Below are positions 1 to 7,127 of a DNA stretch of 8,341 nt, one piece after another (position 1 is the stretch's first letter; each line of letters starts with the position of its first letter). A program made the position numbers and the translations under genes. The stretch is from DATDCV01 sp036524155. GTDB lineage: Bacteria > Verrucomicrobiota > Verrucomicrobiia > Limisphaerales > UBA8199. Where the stretch lies: NCBI GenBank assembly GCA_036524155.1, contig DATDCV010000747.1, positions 1 to 8,341 on the forward strand. The letters are read 5' to 3'. The notes under the pieces were generated by a model, which was not told the DNA's origin, made no database searches, and was given only the letters and a program-made list of their open reading frames with translations.

Positions 1-209
1 ACGGCAAATGGCTGGTATTTCTTTCGTATGAAAAAGATGTGAGCGGCCACCCGGCAAACAAACCGGTCCGGCTTCGGCTGATGCCGATTGCCGGGGGACC
101 GGTTCAGGAATTAGCGCGGCTCTTCGGCGGCCAGGGCACCATCAACGTCCCTTCATGGTCGCCCGACAGCCGGCAGGTTGCATTTGTCAGCTACGAATTG
201 CTGAGGTAA
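1..209 (+). CDS. TolB-like beta-propeller (PD40/WD40-like) protein, 3' end only
   Basis: The window opens inside this gene. The reading frame has codons starting at base 3 and ends at TAA 207-209, leaving 68 complete residues. Two blade-like segments are visible: one beginning GKWLVFLSYE, where the first partial codon fits an Asp so that it would read DGKWLVF, and a second reading WSPDSRQVAFVSYELLR at the C-terminus. The WSPDSxxVAFVSY pattern is the signature of PD40 repeats as in TolB and related periplasmic propellers. Between them lies RLRLMPIAGGPVQELARLFGGQGTINVPSW, cut here as it reads in frame: a loop typical of large TolB-family proteins that bacterial genomes label as biopolymer transporter or Tol proteins. 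The protein ends one blade after the last motif, as is normal for the family. The 20-bp gap to the next gene suggests co-transcription. Substrate and partner are unknown. The fold is confident; the exact function is not. Confidence 0.8.
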   Translation, partial: GKWLVFLSYEKDVSGHPANKPVRLRLMPIAGGPVQELARLFGGQGTINVPSWSPDSRQVAFVSYELLR

Positions 210-219
210 AAGACGCAAC

Positions 220-224
220 AGAGG
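220..224 (+). promoter_or_regulatory. Ribosome binding site fixing the start of the 230-1003 gene
   Basis: AGAGG lies 5 nt before ATG 230. An in-frame ATG exists further upstream at 155, but it would overlap the end of the preceding propeller gene by 55 bp and has no comparable purine stretch. The extra 25 residues it would add are also unlike an envelope protein N-terminus. This site therefore supports the shorter start at 230. Confidence 0.6.
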
Positions 225-229
225 TGTTC

Positions 230-1003
230 ATGCCGAACGCTCCTGAGCTGAATACCAAAACAGAATCGGCGTCGCGGTCCTGGGCCTGGCCAACCGCTTG
301 CATGGTGGTGGTCCTGATCCTCACCGCGGGGGGGATTTACGTATTCAAATCCTGCCGGGACGTTCCGGGCGAGGTGATCGATAAGACCGGCAAGGCGGTC
401 CATGCGGCGGGCGAACAGCTTGCGCTTGTGGCTGCCGCTTTCAAACAGGGCAAGATCACCACGACCTTTACAAGTTACGCCACTTCGCTCAGCGGCAGCC
501 AGTTCCTGCAATTCGCCACGTTGAGCCAGCACGAGAAATTTACCCGCCGGGACGAAGCCAGCGTTGGTTTCGGCTACATCCCCTTGCCCGACGTCGTCGT
601 CGAGGCAACCGCGCCGGTCACCTATACCTATTATCTCGATCTGAAGGACCGGTGGGATTTCGTGATCGAAAACGGCGAGATCCTGGTCACCGCGCCCAAA
701 ATCCGGTTCAACAAACCAGCGGTGGACGCGTCGCGCATCGAGTACGAGGTCAAGAAAGACAGCTTGCTGAGAAAAACCCGCGAGGCGATGGATAACCTAA
801 AAAATTCCATCACCTACCTTTCCTACAAACGAGCCCAGTCCAACATCGAACTGGTCCGCGACACGGGGCGCAAACAGACAGAGGAGTTTGTCCGGAACTG
901 GCTCGCGAGATCCTTTACTGACGGCAAGAAGTACCCGGTTCGCGTCCGCTTCCGCGACGAAACCGGAGTGCTGGATCCCTCGAAAACCCAAAAGAGCGGC
1001 TAA
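230..1003 (+). CDS. Membrane-anchored protein of unknown function, DUF4230-like
   Basis: This is a 257-residue protein with no function I can assign. A hydrophilic N-terminus is followed by one hydrophobic segment at about residues 20-39 (PTACMVVVLILTAGGIYVFK), then a soluble domain, giving a signal-anchor topology with the bulk probably periplasmic. The soluble part begins with an amphipathic stretch (46-72), then GKITTTFTSYATSLSG (74-89), FTRRDEASVGFGYIPLPDV (104-122) and a beta-rich VEATAPVTYTYYLDLKDRW (124-142). A charged helical region follows (about 170-228) and ends in NWLARSFTDGKKYPVRVRF (223-241). The order of membrane anchor, beta-rich domain with a conserved Tyr/Asp-Leu strand, and C-terminal helices recalls DUF4230 proteins, but this is recognition by eye. 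The start at ATG 230 is chosen for its AGAGG site 5 nt upstream. The gene lies 20 bp after the propeller gene and probably shares its transcript; the hairpin block after it may mark the transcript end. Confidence 0.75.
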   Translation: MPNAPELNTKTESASRSWAWPTACMVVVLILTAGGIYVFKSCRDVPGEVIDKTGKAVHAAGEQLALVAAAFKQGKITTTFTSYATSLSGSQFLQFATLSQHEKFTRRDEASVGFGYIPLPDVVVEATAPVTYTYYLDLKDRWDFVIENGEILVTAPKIRFNKPAVDASRIEYEVKKDSLLRKTREAMDNLKNSITYLSYKRAQSNIELVRDTGRKQTEEFVRNWLARSFTDGKKYPVRVRFRDETGVLDPSKTQKSG

Positions 1004-1020
1004 CCCAGCAACTCTCCTTT

Positions 1021-1126
1021 TGGCGTAGCGCGGGCGTCCTCGCCCGCGGGTCAATGGGGCGTCCCGCCCCAGGAAGGTGCGAACGGCGGGACGCCGTCTG
1101 AACTCGCAGCCGGGACGGCTGCGCCA
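1021..1126 (+). repeat. REP/BIME-like palindromic element of four tandem hairpins
   Basis: Four perfect short hairpins stand in a row. 1029-1048 has stem CGCGGGCG, loop TCCT, 8 bp. 1055-1071 has stem TGGGGCG, loop TCC, 7 bp. 1083-1097 has stem ACGGCG, loop GGA, 6 bp. 1105-1123 has stem CGCAGCCG, loop GGA, 8 bp. Hairpins 2 and 3 share an 11-bp core in opposite orientation: GGCGTCCCGCC and its reverse complement GGCGGGACGCC. The block is bounded by an imperfect terminal inverted repeat, TGGCGTAGC (1021-1029) against GCTGCGCCA (1118-1126), matching at 8 of 9 positions. No open frame of note lies inside. This is the architecture of repetitive extragenic palindromes. It could also work as a factor-independent transcript end or mRNA stabiliser after the 230-1003 gene, although no T-run follows. 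Copy number elsewhere in the genome cannot be seen from here, so calling it a dispersed repeat is inference. Confidence 0.7.
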
Positions 1127-1143
1127 CAATGCCAGAATGAGAA

Positions 1144-1163
1144 TTGCTGCGGTTAACCAGCAA
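1144..1163 (+). promoter_or_regulatory. Dyad-symmetric site upstream of tamB, possible operator
   Basis: TTGCTG (1144-1149) and CAGCAA (1158-1163) form an inverted repeat around an 8-nt spacer. The 8-bp palindrome GGTTAACC (1151-1158) fills most of the centre. The site sits about 40 bp before the tamB start, between the hairpin element and the gene, where an operator or promoter would be expected. I see no convincing -35/-10 pair, so its role is a guess. Confidence 0.2.
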
Positions 1164-1201
1164 AAGGTTTCGCGCGATCTGAATTTGGGTTAGCTTTGGT
1201 A

Positions 1202-4200
1202 ATGCCACTCGGCCGGCACGCACGTAAGCTGGTACGCATTCTTGCCTGGGCGGTTCTAGGACTGCTCACGATACTGCTTTCCCTGCCGCTTTGGTTTCCG
1301 TGGGTGCTGAGACCTCTGGCCCGCCATTGGGGCGTCACCTATTCCCGGTACGAACGTCACGGATACGCTCACTTCAGCCTGTATAACCTCAACTATGCCC
1401 GCGGCAATTCACGCCTGACGGCAGAGCGCTTCGGCGCCCCGGTCCCCACGGTCTGGCTTTGGCGTTCCCGGAGCGGAACGAGCCGCTCTTCAGGACCGTT
1501 CATGCAGGTCGACGGATGGCAATACCAAACCGTGGGCGGCACCAATAAGGCGGCCGGCGTGCAAAAGCCGCGCAACTACGCACGCGCGCTGCAAGAGTTG
1601 GGAAAATGGCTGCCTCAGGCCGCGTTATCAAACGGCACACTCAGGGTGCGGGCACTGCCAATCCGGGTGCCAGGCGCTCTGTGGTCCCATGGATCGATCG
1701 CCGGGGTGTTGCAGTGCGGACTCGATGGGCCACAGCTCACATTCACGGCCCGCCCAGCCGGGGTCGGCGCCTATGAAGCCCGCCTCGATTCCGAGTCTGT
1801 TCATTTGACCTCGCGCGCGCGAATTTCCACCACAACCTCGGGCCTCCTGCTACAGAGCACAAATTTCTGGTGGAGCAACCGGGTTGAGCTGCAGGCTCGG
1901 TTCGTGCCTGGCAGAAGCCTGCCTGAGACGGCTCATTTGGCCGCCCCTCGAGTGCGGCTCCCGCCCGAAGCCCTGGGCATCTTGCATTATGGCGAGGTCG
2001 CCGGCTCGGTTTCCGCCGACTGGCAGGACGGAAAGTTCAGGATGGAATTAGAGGCGCAGGCCCGACCGCTTCGGGTCGCCACGAATTTCCCTCCGCTCGT
2101 ACTATCGCTCCATGCTCGCGGCGACACCAATTCCGCCCTCATCGAGGACGCCACGCTGGTGTCGCCCTGGCTGACGGCAGAATTGTCACGCGGGCTGGAA
2201 GTTCATTTCACCGGCAAACGCCTGAGGCAGCCCGCCTTTCTGCGGGTGGCGGCGAACCTCGAACGCCAGCCTTGGTTTCCGGCCCGGGGGAAGCTCAACG
2301 GCGAAGCACAATTCACTCCTTCATGGGGTGCGATACCCGCCGTCGATTTTCACCTGGCTGGCGAGCAGCTTACCTATCGTTCCGTCCAAACCCACTCACT
2401 GGAATTGACCGGGAGCCTGGCATGGCCCGGCGTGGAACTCTCGGACGCTGAAGTCACGCTGGACGACGGTTCGATTCTCCAAGGCCGCGGCAAAGTCGAC
2501 TTTCAGGAAAAGACCGTCAGCGATGGCCACCTCCGTATTGCCGGTCCGTGGCTCCGACGCTGGCTGCCCAAGGGCTATGACCTTCAGTCCATGGAGGTTT
2601 CCGGCAACGTTAGCGGCCCCTTCGCCGCCTTGAATCACCAGGGAAGGCTCGGCGCCACCAATGTGACGGTGCCGCACCTCAGGCCGATGGATCTCACAGC
2701 CAATTGGAAGGGTGTCGGACCACGCCTCAGCGCCGCAGAGGTGCTTGCCCGCGCGGGCCATTCCTCGTTGCAGCTCGAAGGAGCCGTCGAGGGTGGCTCG
2801 ACCGGTGCCCGCGCGCAACTTTTCGGAATCTCGCTCCGTACGAACGGCGAACCCGTGCTCTCATTGGTCCATCCGGCCGAAGTGCAAATTAGTTTCCCTG
2901 GCCTGAGCCCAGTGTCGCAAGTGCGAAGTTCCGTTCTCGCCTTCGAAGGAAAAGCCGGCCGCATCGAGTTGGAAACCGCCTTCGCCTGGCCCCGGCAGGG
3001 CGCATTTGCTGTCCATTTAGAGCGAGTCTGCTGCGCTTTAGCCAACGACTTTTTGAATACCAATCTCCCCCCGATCTCAATTAACAGAATGGATGCCACA
3101 GGCGATTGGACCAATGGCCCAATACGATTCGTACTGTCGCTCGATGCCGAGATCCCGCCAGTGAGTCGGACTGGGATCCCAGGACCACTCCACGTTTCGC
3201 TCGACGCAATGGGCGATCCTGTTGGCCTCACGATATCGAACCTGGTCGCCACCAGCGAAGCTGCACCGGTGCTGGTCGCCCAAGGTTCTCTGCCCCTGAC
3301 CTTCAGTCCGGCCGACGTTACGGACGTGGTTCAGATGCGACCCGGCGAACCGCTCCGCCTTCGCGCGACTGCCGCCCCGGAAGCTTTCTTCTGGGAGGAT
3401 GTTGCTGAGGCCACTGGATTGCGCCTGTTCGAGCCGCATTTGAGCGCCGACCTTTCGGGCTCCTGGAGGGCCCCTGTCGGAAAACTGGTGTTGCGCGCCG
3501 CAGAGATCAAATTCCAGCGGACCACCAATGCCGTTCCGGACCTGAAGGACCTCCACCTGGAAATCGAGCTGGGGCTTGATCAAGCACGCCTGCAAATGGG
3601 AGAAGTGCTGGTCCAAGGCCAGCGGGCCACATTCTCGGGTGACCTGCCGCTTGGCCCTGGTTTCTGGAACGGCTGGCGCCTGCCGGACTGGACAAAGGCC
3701 ACTGCCCGACTGCAGATTCCCCGTGCAGAACTGGCTGCTTTCGAACCGTTGTTTCCTCAGTTGCTCGCTCCCCAGGGAGATCTCAGCGCCGACCTGCGGC
3801 TTTCGCCGGGAGGCAAGATCGAAGGTCGAGTGAGTCTTGACCAGGCCCGCACGCGTCCCTTGGGAAACATGGGCCCGATCCGCGATATCGGCCTCCGCCT
3901 CGAGCTGCACGAGCACGAACTCACACTCGAAGACGCCTCTGCGCGTATCGGGGGCGCGACCTTAACCATGAACGGGCAATCGGACCTGGCTGGAACAAAC
4001 TGGCTCAGCGGTGAGTGGCCGCCGTTCAGTTTGTCCATTCGTGGCACAGGTATTCCGCTGGCGCGGACCCCCGAATTCGTCCTCCGCAGCGACCTCGCGC
4101 TCAGCGTTACCAGGACCAACGGCGCGCCTCCGCTGGTCTCCGGCGTAGTAACGCTGCGGGACAGTTTCTACCTGGCTGACCTTCAAAACCTGATTCCGGG

Positions 4201-4900
4201 GAAAGTCACGGCTCCGAGCCGCCGCCCGCCCTACTTCAGCATCCAGGAAGAGCGGTTATCCGACTGGCGCCTGCGGGTGGATGTGAAGGGCGCGAAATTC
4301 CTCAAGGTTCGCAGTCCGTTGTTCAACGGCGAGATTTCGGCCAGTTTGAAGCTCCAAGGCACACCGAAAGACCCGATCGCCCTCGGCGATCTCAAAATCG
4401 ATTCCGGCCTTGTCCGTTTTCCCTTCGCCAGCATCCCGGTCCAACAAGGGGTCGTCAGTCTGAGCAGCCAGGATCCCTACCATCCGCAACTCTCGGTGAG
4501 CGGGGCCTCGAAGCAGTTTGGCTACGACATTCGCATGGAGATCACCGGACCGGCGAACGCGCCGCTCATCCAGTTCAACTCGACGCCGCCCCTGAGTTCC
4601 GAACAAATTCTGCTGATGGTCACCGCTGGCGAACTGCCGCCCGGAGCGTTCAGCTTGAGCGCCCAACAACGGGCGCAGACCATGGCCGTATTTCTCGGTC
4701 GGGATGTTCTTGCCCAGTTGGGTCTGGGTGACCAGGTCGAGCAGCGCCTCAGCCTGCACACCGGCGCCGAAGTCTCCGAACAGGGCCGGCCGACCTACAA
4801 TGTCGAATACCGGCTCACGAACCGCTGGTCGGTCACCGGCGAGTACGACCGTTTCGGCGACTACAACGCCGGCTTCAAATGGCGCATTTTTTCAAAGTAG
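1202..4900 (+). CDS. tamB: TamB-like translocation and assembly module protein (DUF490 C-terminus)
   Basis: This is a 1232-residue AsmA-like/TamB protein, close in length to Escherichia coli TamB (about 1260). Residues 1-10 are basic and are followed by a single membrane segment at about 11-36 (VRILAWAVLGLLTILLSLPL and on), the inner-membrane anchor. Some 850 residues of repetitive beta-strand sequence follow, as expected for the periplasm-spanning lipid-groove beta-taco fold. The C-terminal 330 or so residues match the TamB/DUF490 domain. LSSEQILLMVTAGELPPGAF begins at residue 1131, and the protein ends with YNVEYRLTNRWSVTGEYDRF and NAGFKWRIFSK, the characteristic terminal strands that contact the Omp85 partner. 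In the family, TamB works with TamA in outer-membrane protein assembly, and TamB-like proteins also carry phospholipid between membranes. ATG 1202 is preferred over the in-frame TTG at 1196, though neither has a strong ribosome site; a GGG lies 6 nt before the TTG. The 3' end overlaps the Omp85 gene by 22 bp, which indicates a shared operon. Confidence 0.88.
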   Translation: MPLGRHARKLVRILAWAVLGLLTILLSLPLWFPWVLRPLARHWGVTYSRYERHGYAHFSLYNLNYARGNSRLTAERFGAPVPTVWLWRSRSGTSRSSGPFMQVDGWQYQTVGGTNKAAGVQKPRNYARALQELGKWLPQAALSNGTLRVRALPIRVPGALWSHGSIAGVLQCGLDGPQLTFTARPAGVGAYEARLDSESVHLTSRARISTTTSGLLLQSTNFWWSNRVELQARFVPGRSLPETAHLAAPRVRLPPEALGILHYGEVAGSVSADWQDGKFRMELEAQARPLRVATNFPPLVLSLHARGDTNSALIEDATLVSPWLTAELSRGLEVHFTGKRLRQPAFLRVAANLERQPWFPARGKLNGEAQFTPSWGAIPAVDFHLAGEQLTYRSVQTHSLELTGSLAWPGVELSDAEVTLDDGSILQGRGKVDFQEKTVSDGHLRIAGPWLRRWLPKGYDLQSMEVSGNVSGPFAALNHQGRLGATNVTVPHLRPMDLTANWKGVGPRLSAAEVLARAGHSSLQLEGAVEGGSTGARAQLFGISLRTNGEPVLSLVHPAEVQISFPGLSPVSQVRSSVLAFEGKAGRIELETAFAWPRQGAFAVHLERVCCALANDFLNTNLPPISINRMDATGDWTNGPIRFVLSLDAEIPPVSRTGIPGPLHVSLDAMGDPVGLTISNLVATSEAAPVLVAQGSLPLTFSPADVTDVVQMRPGEPLRLRATAAPEAFFWEDVAEATGLRLFEPHLSADLSGSWRAPVGKLVLRAAEIKFQRTTNAVPDLKDLHLEIELGLDQARLQMGEVLVQGQRATFSGDLPLGPGFWNGWRLPDWTKATARLQIPRAELAAFEPLFPQLLAPQGDLSADLRLSPGGKIEGRVSLDQARTRPLGNMGPIRDIGLRLELHEHELTLEDASARIGGATLTMNGQSDLAGTNWLSGEWPPFSLSIRGTGIPLARTPEFVLRSDLALSVTRTNGAPPLVSGVVTLRDSFYLADLQNLIPGKVTAPSRRPPYFSIQEERLSDWRLRVDVKGAKFLKVRSPLFNGEISASLKLQGTPKDPIALGDLKIDSGLVRFPFASIPVQQGVVSLSSQDPYHPQLSVSGASKQFGYDIRMEITGPANAPLIQFNSTPPLSSEQILLMVTAGELPPGAFSLSAQQRAQTMAVFLGRDVLAQLGLGDQVEQRLSLHTGAEVSEQGRPTYNVEYRLTNRWSVTGEYDRFGDYNAGFKWRIFSK

Positions 4901-7071
4901 CGCGCCAGGGTGCAGACTTTGGATCGCAGCCGCCCGAGCTCTGGCGCGTATGGGTGCGGTGGCTGGCGCTGACGGGCCTCTGCCTGCTATGCCTTTCCCC
5001 CCGTGCCGCCGCCGCTACCTCCGCGCCTCCCCGCAAGTCGACACCTGCCCGAATCTCGATCTCGGGCTACGGCTTCCTGGGGAATCACCAGCTCAAACGA
5101 ATTCTGCGGACGGTCGAACTCGCGGGCAGGAAACCGGAATACTTCGAAGCCGCCTTCGTGGAGGACGCGGCGCTGATCCTGGCTGCCCGCGTAAAGAATG
5201 ACGGCTATCTTGCGCCATCGATCACCATTCGGCTCCGCCTCGACGAAGGCAGGGAGATCACAGTGTGGGCAGCGGACCTGCAGGAAAATCCGCTGCCGCA
5301 GTCTCTTCGCATAAAGCGCGCGACCTTTCGCATCCACAAAGGAATCCTCTATCATTTCAGCCGGCTCGAATTTCAAGGGCTGGAATCCATCAGCGCCCGA
5401 CAGGCCCGCTCTTATTTCGTCGAGGGTGATACACTGCTCAACCTCAAAAGTGCCCGCGTTTTCACGCAGGATCGCCTCCGCCGCGGAGTCGCGAATCTCA
5501 CCGAAGCGCTCGACCGCCAGGGCTACCGGGAGGCGACCGTCGAGGCCGACCGAGTCGCCCGCGACGATCATAGCGGGTCGGTCAGTGTGCGTTTGACCAT
5601 CCGCCAAGGAACAAGGTTCTTCGTCCGCTCCGTTCGGGAAGATTATTATTACGGCCGCTCGAACATCCTGCAGAGCTCCCGCACCGTGTTTCTGGACCAG
5701 CCCTACTCGAAGCTGTGGGAACAGGATTATGCGCTGAGCCTGCGAACCAACCAATACCGCCTGGGTTACCCCGACACGATCGTCGAGATCGAAACACTCG
5801 AGCGGGAATCGCTTGAGCGACGCGAGGGCCTGAAGCTCCTTGCCCGCGTCAAAAGCGGCGAGCAAATCAGAGTTGGCCAGACCGAATTCAGGGGCGAGCG
5901 GCGGACGCGGAAGGGGATTCTCTCGCGCCGGGTGCGAATCGAGCGAGGAGAACTGCTGGATCCCATCAAGGTCGAGCGGGGCCGCAGCCGTATTGCCCGG
6001 TTAGGAATATTCGACAGCGTCGAGTTCAGCTATCGGCCCCAAGGGGAGGGCATTCGTGACATTCTCTATGAGGTCAAGGAGGGCAAGCGTTTTGACGCCA
6101 GCCTGCTCTTCGGTTACGGCAGCTATGAAATGCTCCGCGGGGGCGTCGATCTGCAGGCCTATAACCTCTGGGGCCTCGCACATCACGCCGAACTCAAGGC
6201 GGTGCAGTCGTTCAAGGCCTCCAGCGGCGGATTTACTTACACGATACCTGAGGTGGCGGCTCGGGACCTCGATTTGTTTGTCAATGCTTCCGGCCTGCGC
6301 CGCGAAGAAATCTCCTTCACCCGGCTCGAATACGGCGGCGGCGCCGGCCTGCATAAATATTTTCAACGTGCCGCGACCGATCTCAACGCCCGCTACAACT
6401 ATCAGATCCTCAACGCGCAGGAATTTGGCCCCTTTCCCGGCATCGCCAGCGAGGGTCTCACCAACCCGGCCGTCGGCTCGATCCTGTTTGAACTGAAGCT
6501 CGACCGCCGCGACAACCCGCTCTACCCGCGTCGCGGCTACAAGGTCTTCGCCAATATTGAAACCGCCACCGATTATCTGGGCGGCGACGCCAACTTCGAG
6601 CGCGTCGAGATCGCGCCCTCGTGGCACAAACGGCTTGGCGGCGGCCGCTTCCTCAGCTTGGGACTGGATCACTCCGTTGCCGTCAGCTTTGGCAGCCCTG
6701 CCAACAACCTCCCGTTTAACCGGCGGTTTTTCCCAGGCGGCGAAAACTCAATCCGCGGCTTCACCGAAGGAGAAGCCTCGCCCAGAAACGCAGCCGGCCA
6801 GATCGTCGGCGCCGAGACGTTCACCCTCGCCACGGTCGAGCTCGAGCAGGCCCTGACACCGAAGTGGTCAATCGTCTTGTTCTCCGACAACCTCGGCATG
6901 GCGCACCGCATCCAGAACTACCCCTGGGACACCGGCTTGTTCTCCGTTGGTGGCGGATTGCGCTGGCGCACTCTGATTGGCCCAGTAAGGCTGGAATACG
7001 GGTACAACCTTAACCCTCGCCCGAACGACCCAGTTGGCGCTCTTCAGTTCTCGCTCGGATTCCCGTTCTGA
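4879..7071 (+). CDS. tamA: Omp85/BamA-TamA family outer-membrane protein with POTRA domains
   Basis: This is a 730-residue outer-membrane barrel of the Omp85 superfamily. A signal peptide core lies at residues 27-46 (RWLALTGLCLLCLSPRAAAA). POTRA-like repeats follow at about 57-120, 160-242, 247-325 and 329-401; the second and fourth are clearest, so three or four domains is the safe reading. The barrel runs from about 405 to the end. Family marks are DRRDNPLYPRRGY (542-554), the FFPGGENSIRGF loop-6 motif (617-628) with the conserved RGF that locks inside the barrel, GPVRLEYGYN (701-710), and a C-terminal Phe as in the barrel-assembly beta-signal (LQFSLGFPF). The length and the immediate tamB neighbour favour TamA over BamA, which normally has five POTRA domains and lies near lpx/skp genes; the symbol rests partly on this context. 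ATG 4879 overlaps tamB by 22 bp. GTG 4954 is an alternative start that would place the signal peptide at the very N-terminus. Confidence 0.88.
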   Translation: MAHFFKVARQGADFGSQPPELWRVWVRWLALTGLCLLCLSPRAAAATSAPPRKSTPARISISGYGFLGNHQLKRILRTVELAGRKPEYFEAAFVEDAALILAARVKNDGYLAPSITIRLRLDEGREITVWAADLQENPLPQSLRIKRATFRIHKGILYHFSRLEFQGLESISARQARSYFVEGDTLLNLKSARVFTQDRLRRGVANLTEALDRQGYREATVEADRVARDDHSGSVSVRLTIRQGTRFFVRSVREDYYYGRSNILQSSRTVFLDQPYSKLWEQDYALSLRTNQYRLGYPDTIVEIETLERESLERREGLKLLARVKSGEQIRVGQTEFRGERRTRKGILSRRVRIERGELLDPIKVERGRSRIARLGIFDSVEFSYRPQGEGIRDILYEVKEGKRFDASLLFGYGSYEMLRGGVDLQAYNLWGLAHHAELKAVQSFKASSGGFTYTIPEVAARDLDLFVNASGLRREEISFTRLEYGGGAGLHKYFQRAATDLNARYNYQILNAQEFGPFPGIASEGLTNPAVGSILFELKLDRRDNPLYPRRGYKVFANIETATDYLGGDANFERVEIAPSWHKRLGGGRFLSLGLDHSVAVSFGSPANNLPFNRRFFPGGENSIRGFTEGEASPRNAAGQIVGAETFTLATVELEQALTPKWSIVLFSDNLGMAHRIQNYPWDTGLFSVGGGLRWRTLIGPVRLEYGYNLNPRPNDPVGALQFSLGFPF

Positions 7072-7094
7072 AGCAGTCTCGATTCGGCTCGACA

Positions 7095-7127
7095 GTCCCG
7101 GGCACTCGGACCTAGGTTTACCGGGAC
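7095..7127 (+). promoter_or_regulatory. Inverted repeat abutting the sigma-factor start codon
   Basis: GTCCCGG (7095-7101) pairs perfectly with CCGGGAC (7121-7127), and the right arm ends at the base before ATG 7128. The 19-nt loop contains the palindrome CCTAGG (7111-7116). The only Shine-Dalgarno-like purines near this start, GGGA, lie within the right arm. If the hairpin forms in the mRNA it would hide the initiation region and could limit translation of the sigma factor. In a high-GC genome a 7-bp repeat may arise by chance, so confidence is low. Confidence 0.3.

Noticed and set aside
155..229. Upstream ATG extending the 230-1003 gene by 25 residues
   Set aside because: It overlaps the end of the propeller gene by 55 bp and lacks a ribosome site, while ATG 230 has AGAGG at 5 nt.
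1055..1071. Standard intrinsic terminator after the 230-1003 gene
   Set aside because: The stem is strong, but no T-run follows this hairpin or the other three, so a terminator call is not justified from sequence alone.
1029..1123. CRISPR-like array suggested by repeated GC-rich units
   Set aside because: The units are palindromes of different stem sequence in alternating orientation, without equal-length direct repeats or unique spacers.
2635..3252. Open frame of 205 codons on the minus strand within tamB
   Set aside because: It is fully antisense to tamB, of low-complexity basic composition, and has no recognisable family.
3077..3916. Long open frame of 279 codons on the minus strand
   Set aside because: It lies inside tamB, whose frame is continuous and has family features at both ends. 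The antisense product has no motif or ribosome site I can support.
4704..5201. Open frame of 165 codons on the + strand across the tamB/Omp85 junction
   Set aside because: It is out of frame with both genes and overlaps the tamB C-terminal domain and the Omp85 signal peptide, each far better supported.
4987..5865. Long open frame of 292 codons on the minus strand
   Set aside because: It lies wholly inside the Omp85 gene, opposite its POTRA domains. It has no recognisable domain and is the sort of antisense frame that high GC produces.
6001..6672. Open frame of 223 codons on the minus strand
   Set aside because: It is antisense to the Omp85 barrel region, which carries strong family motifs on the + strand.
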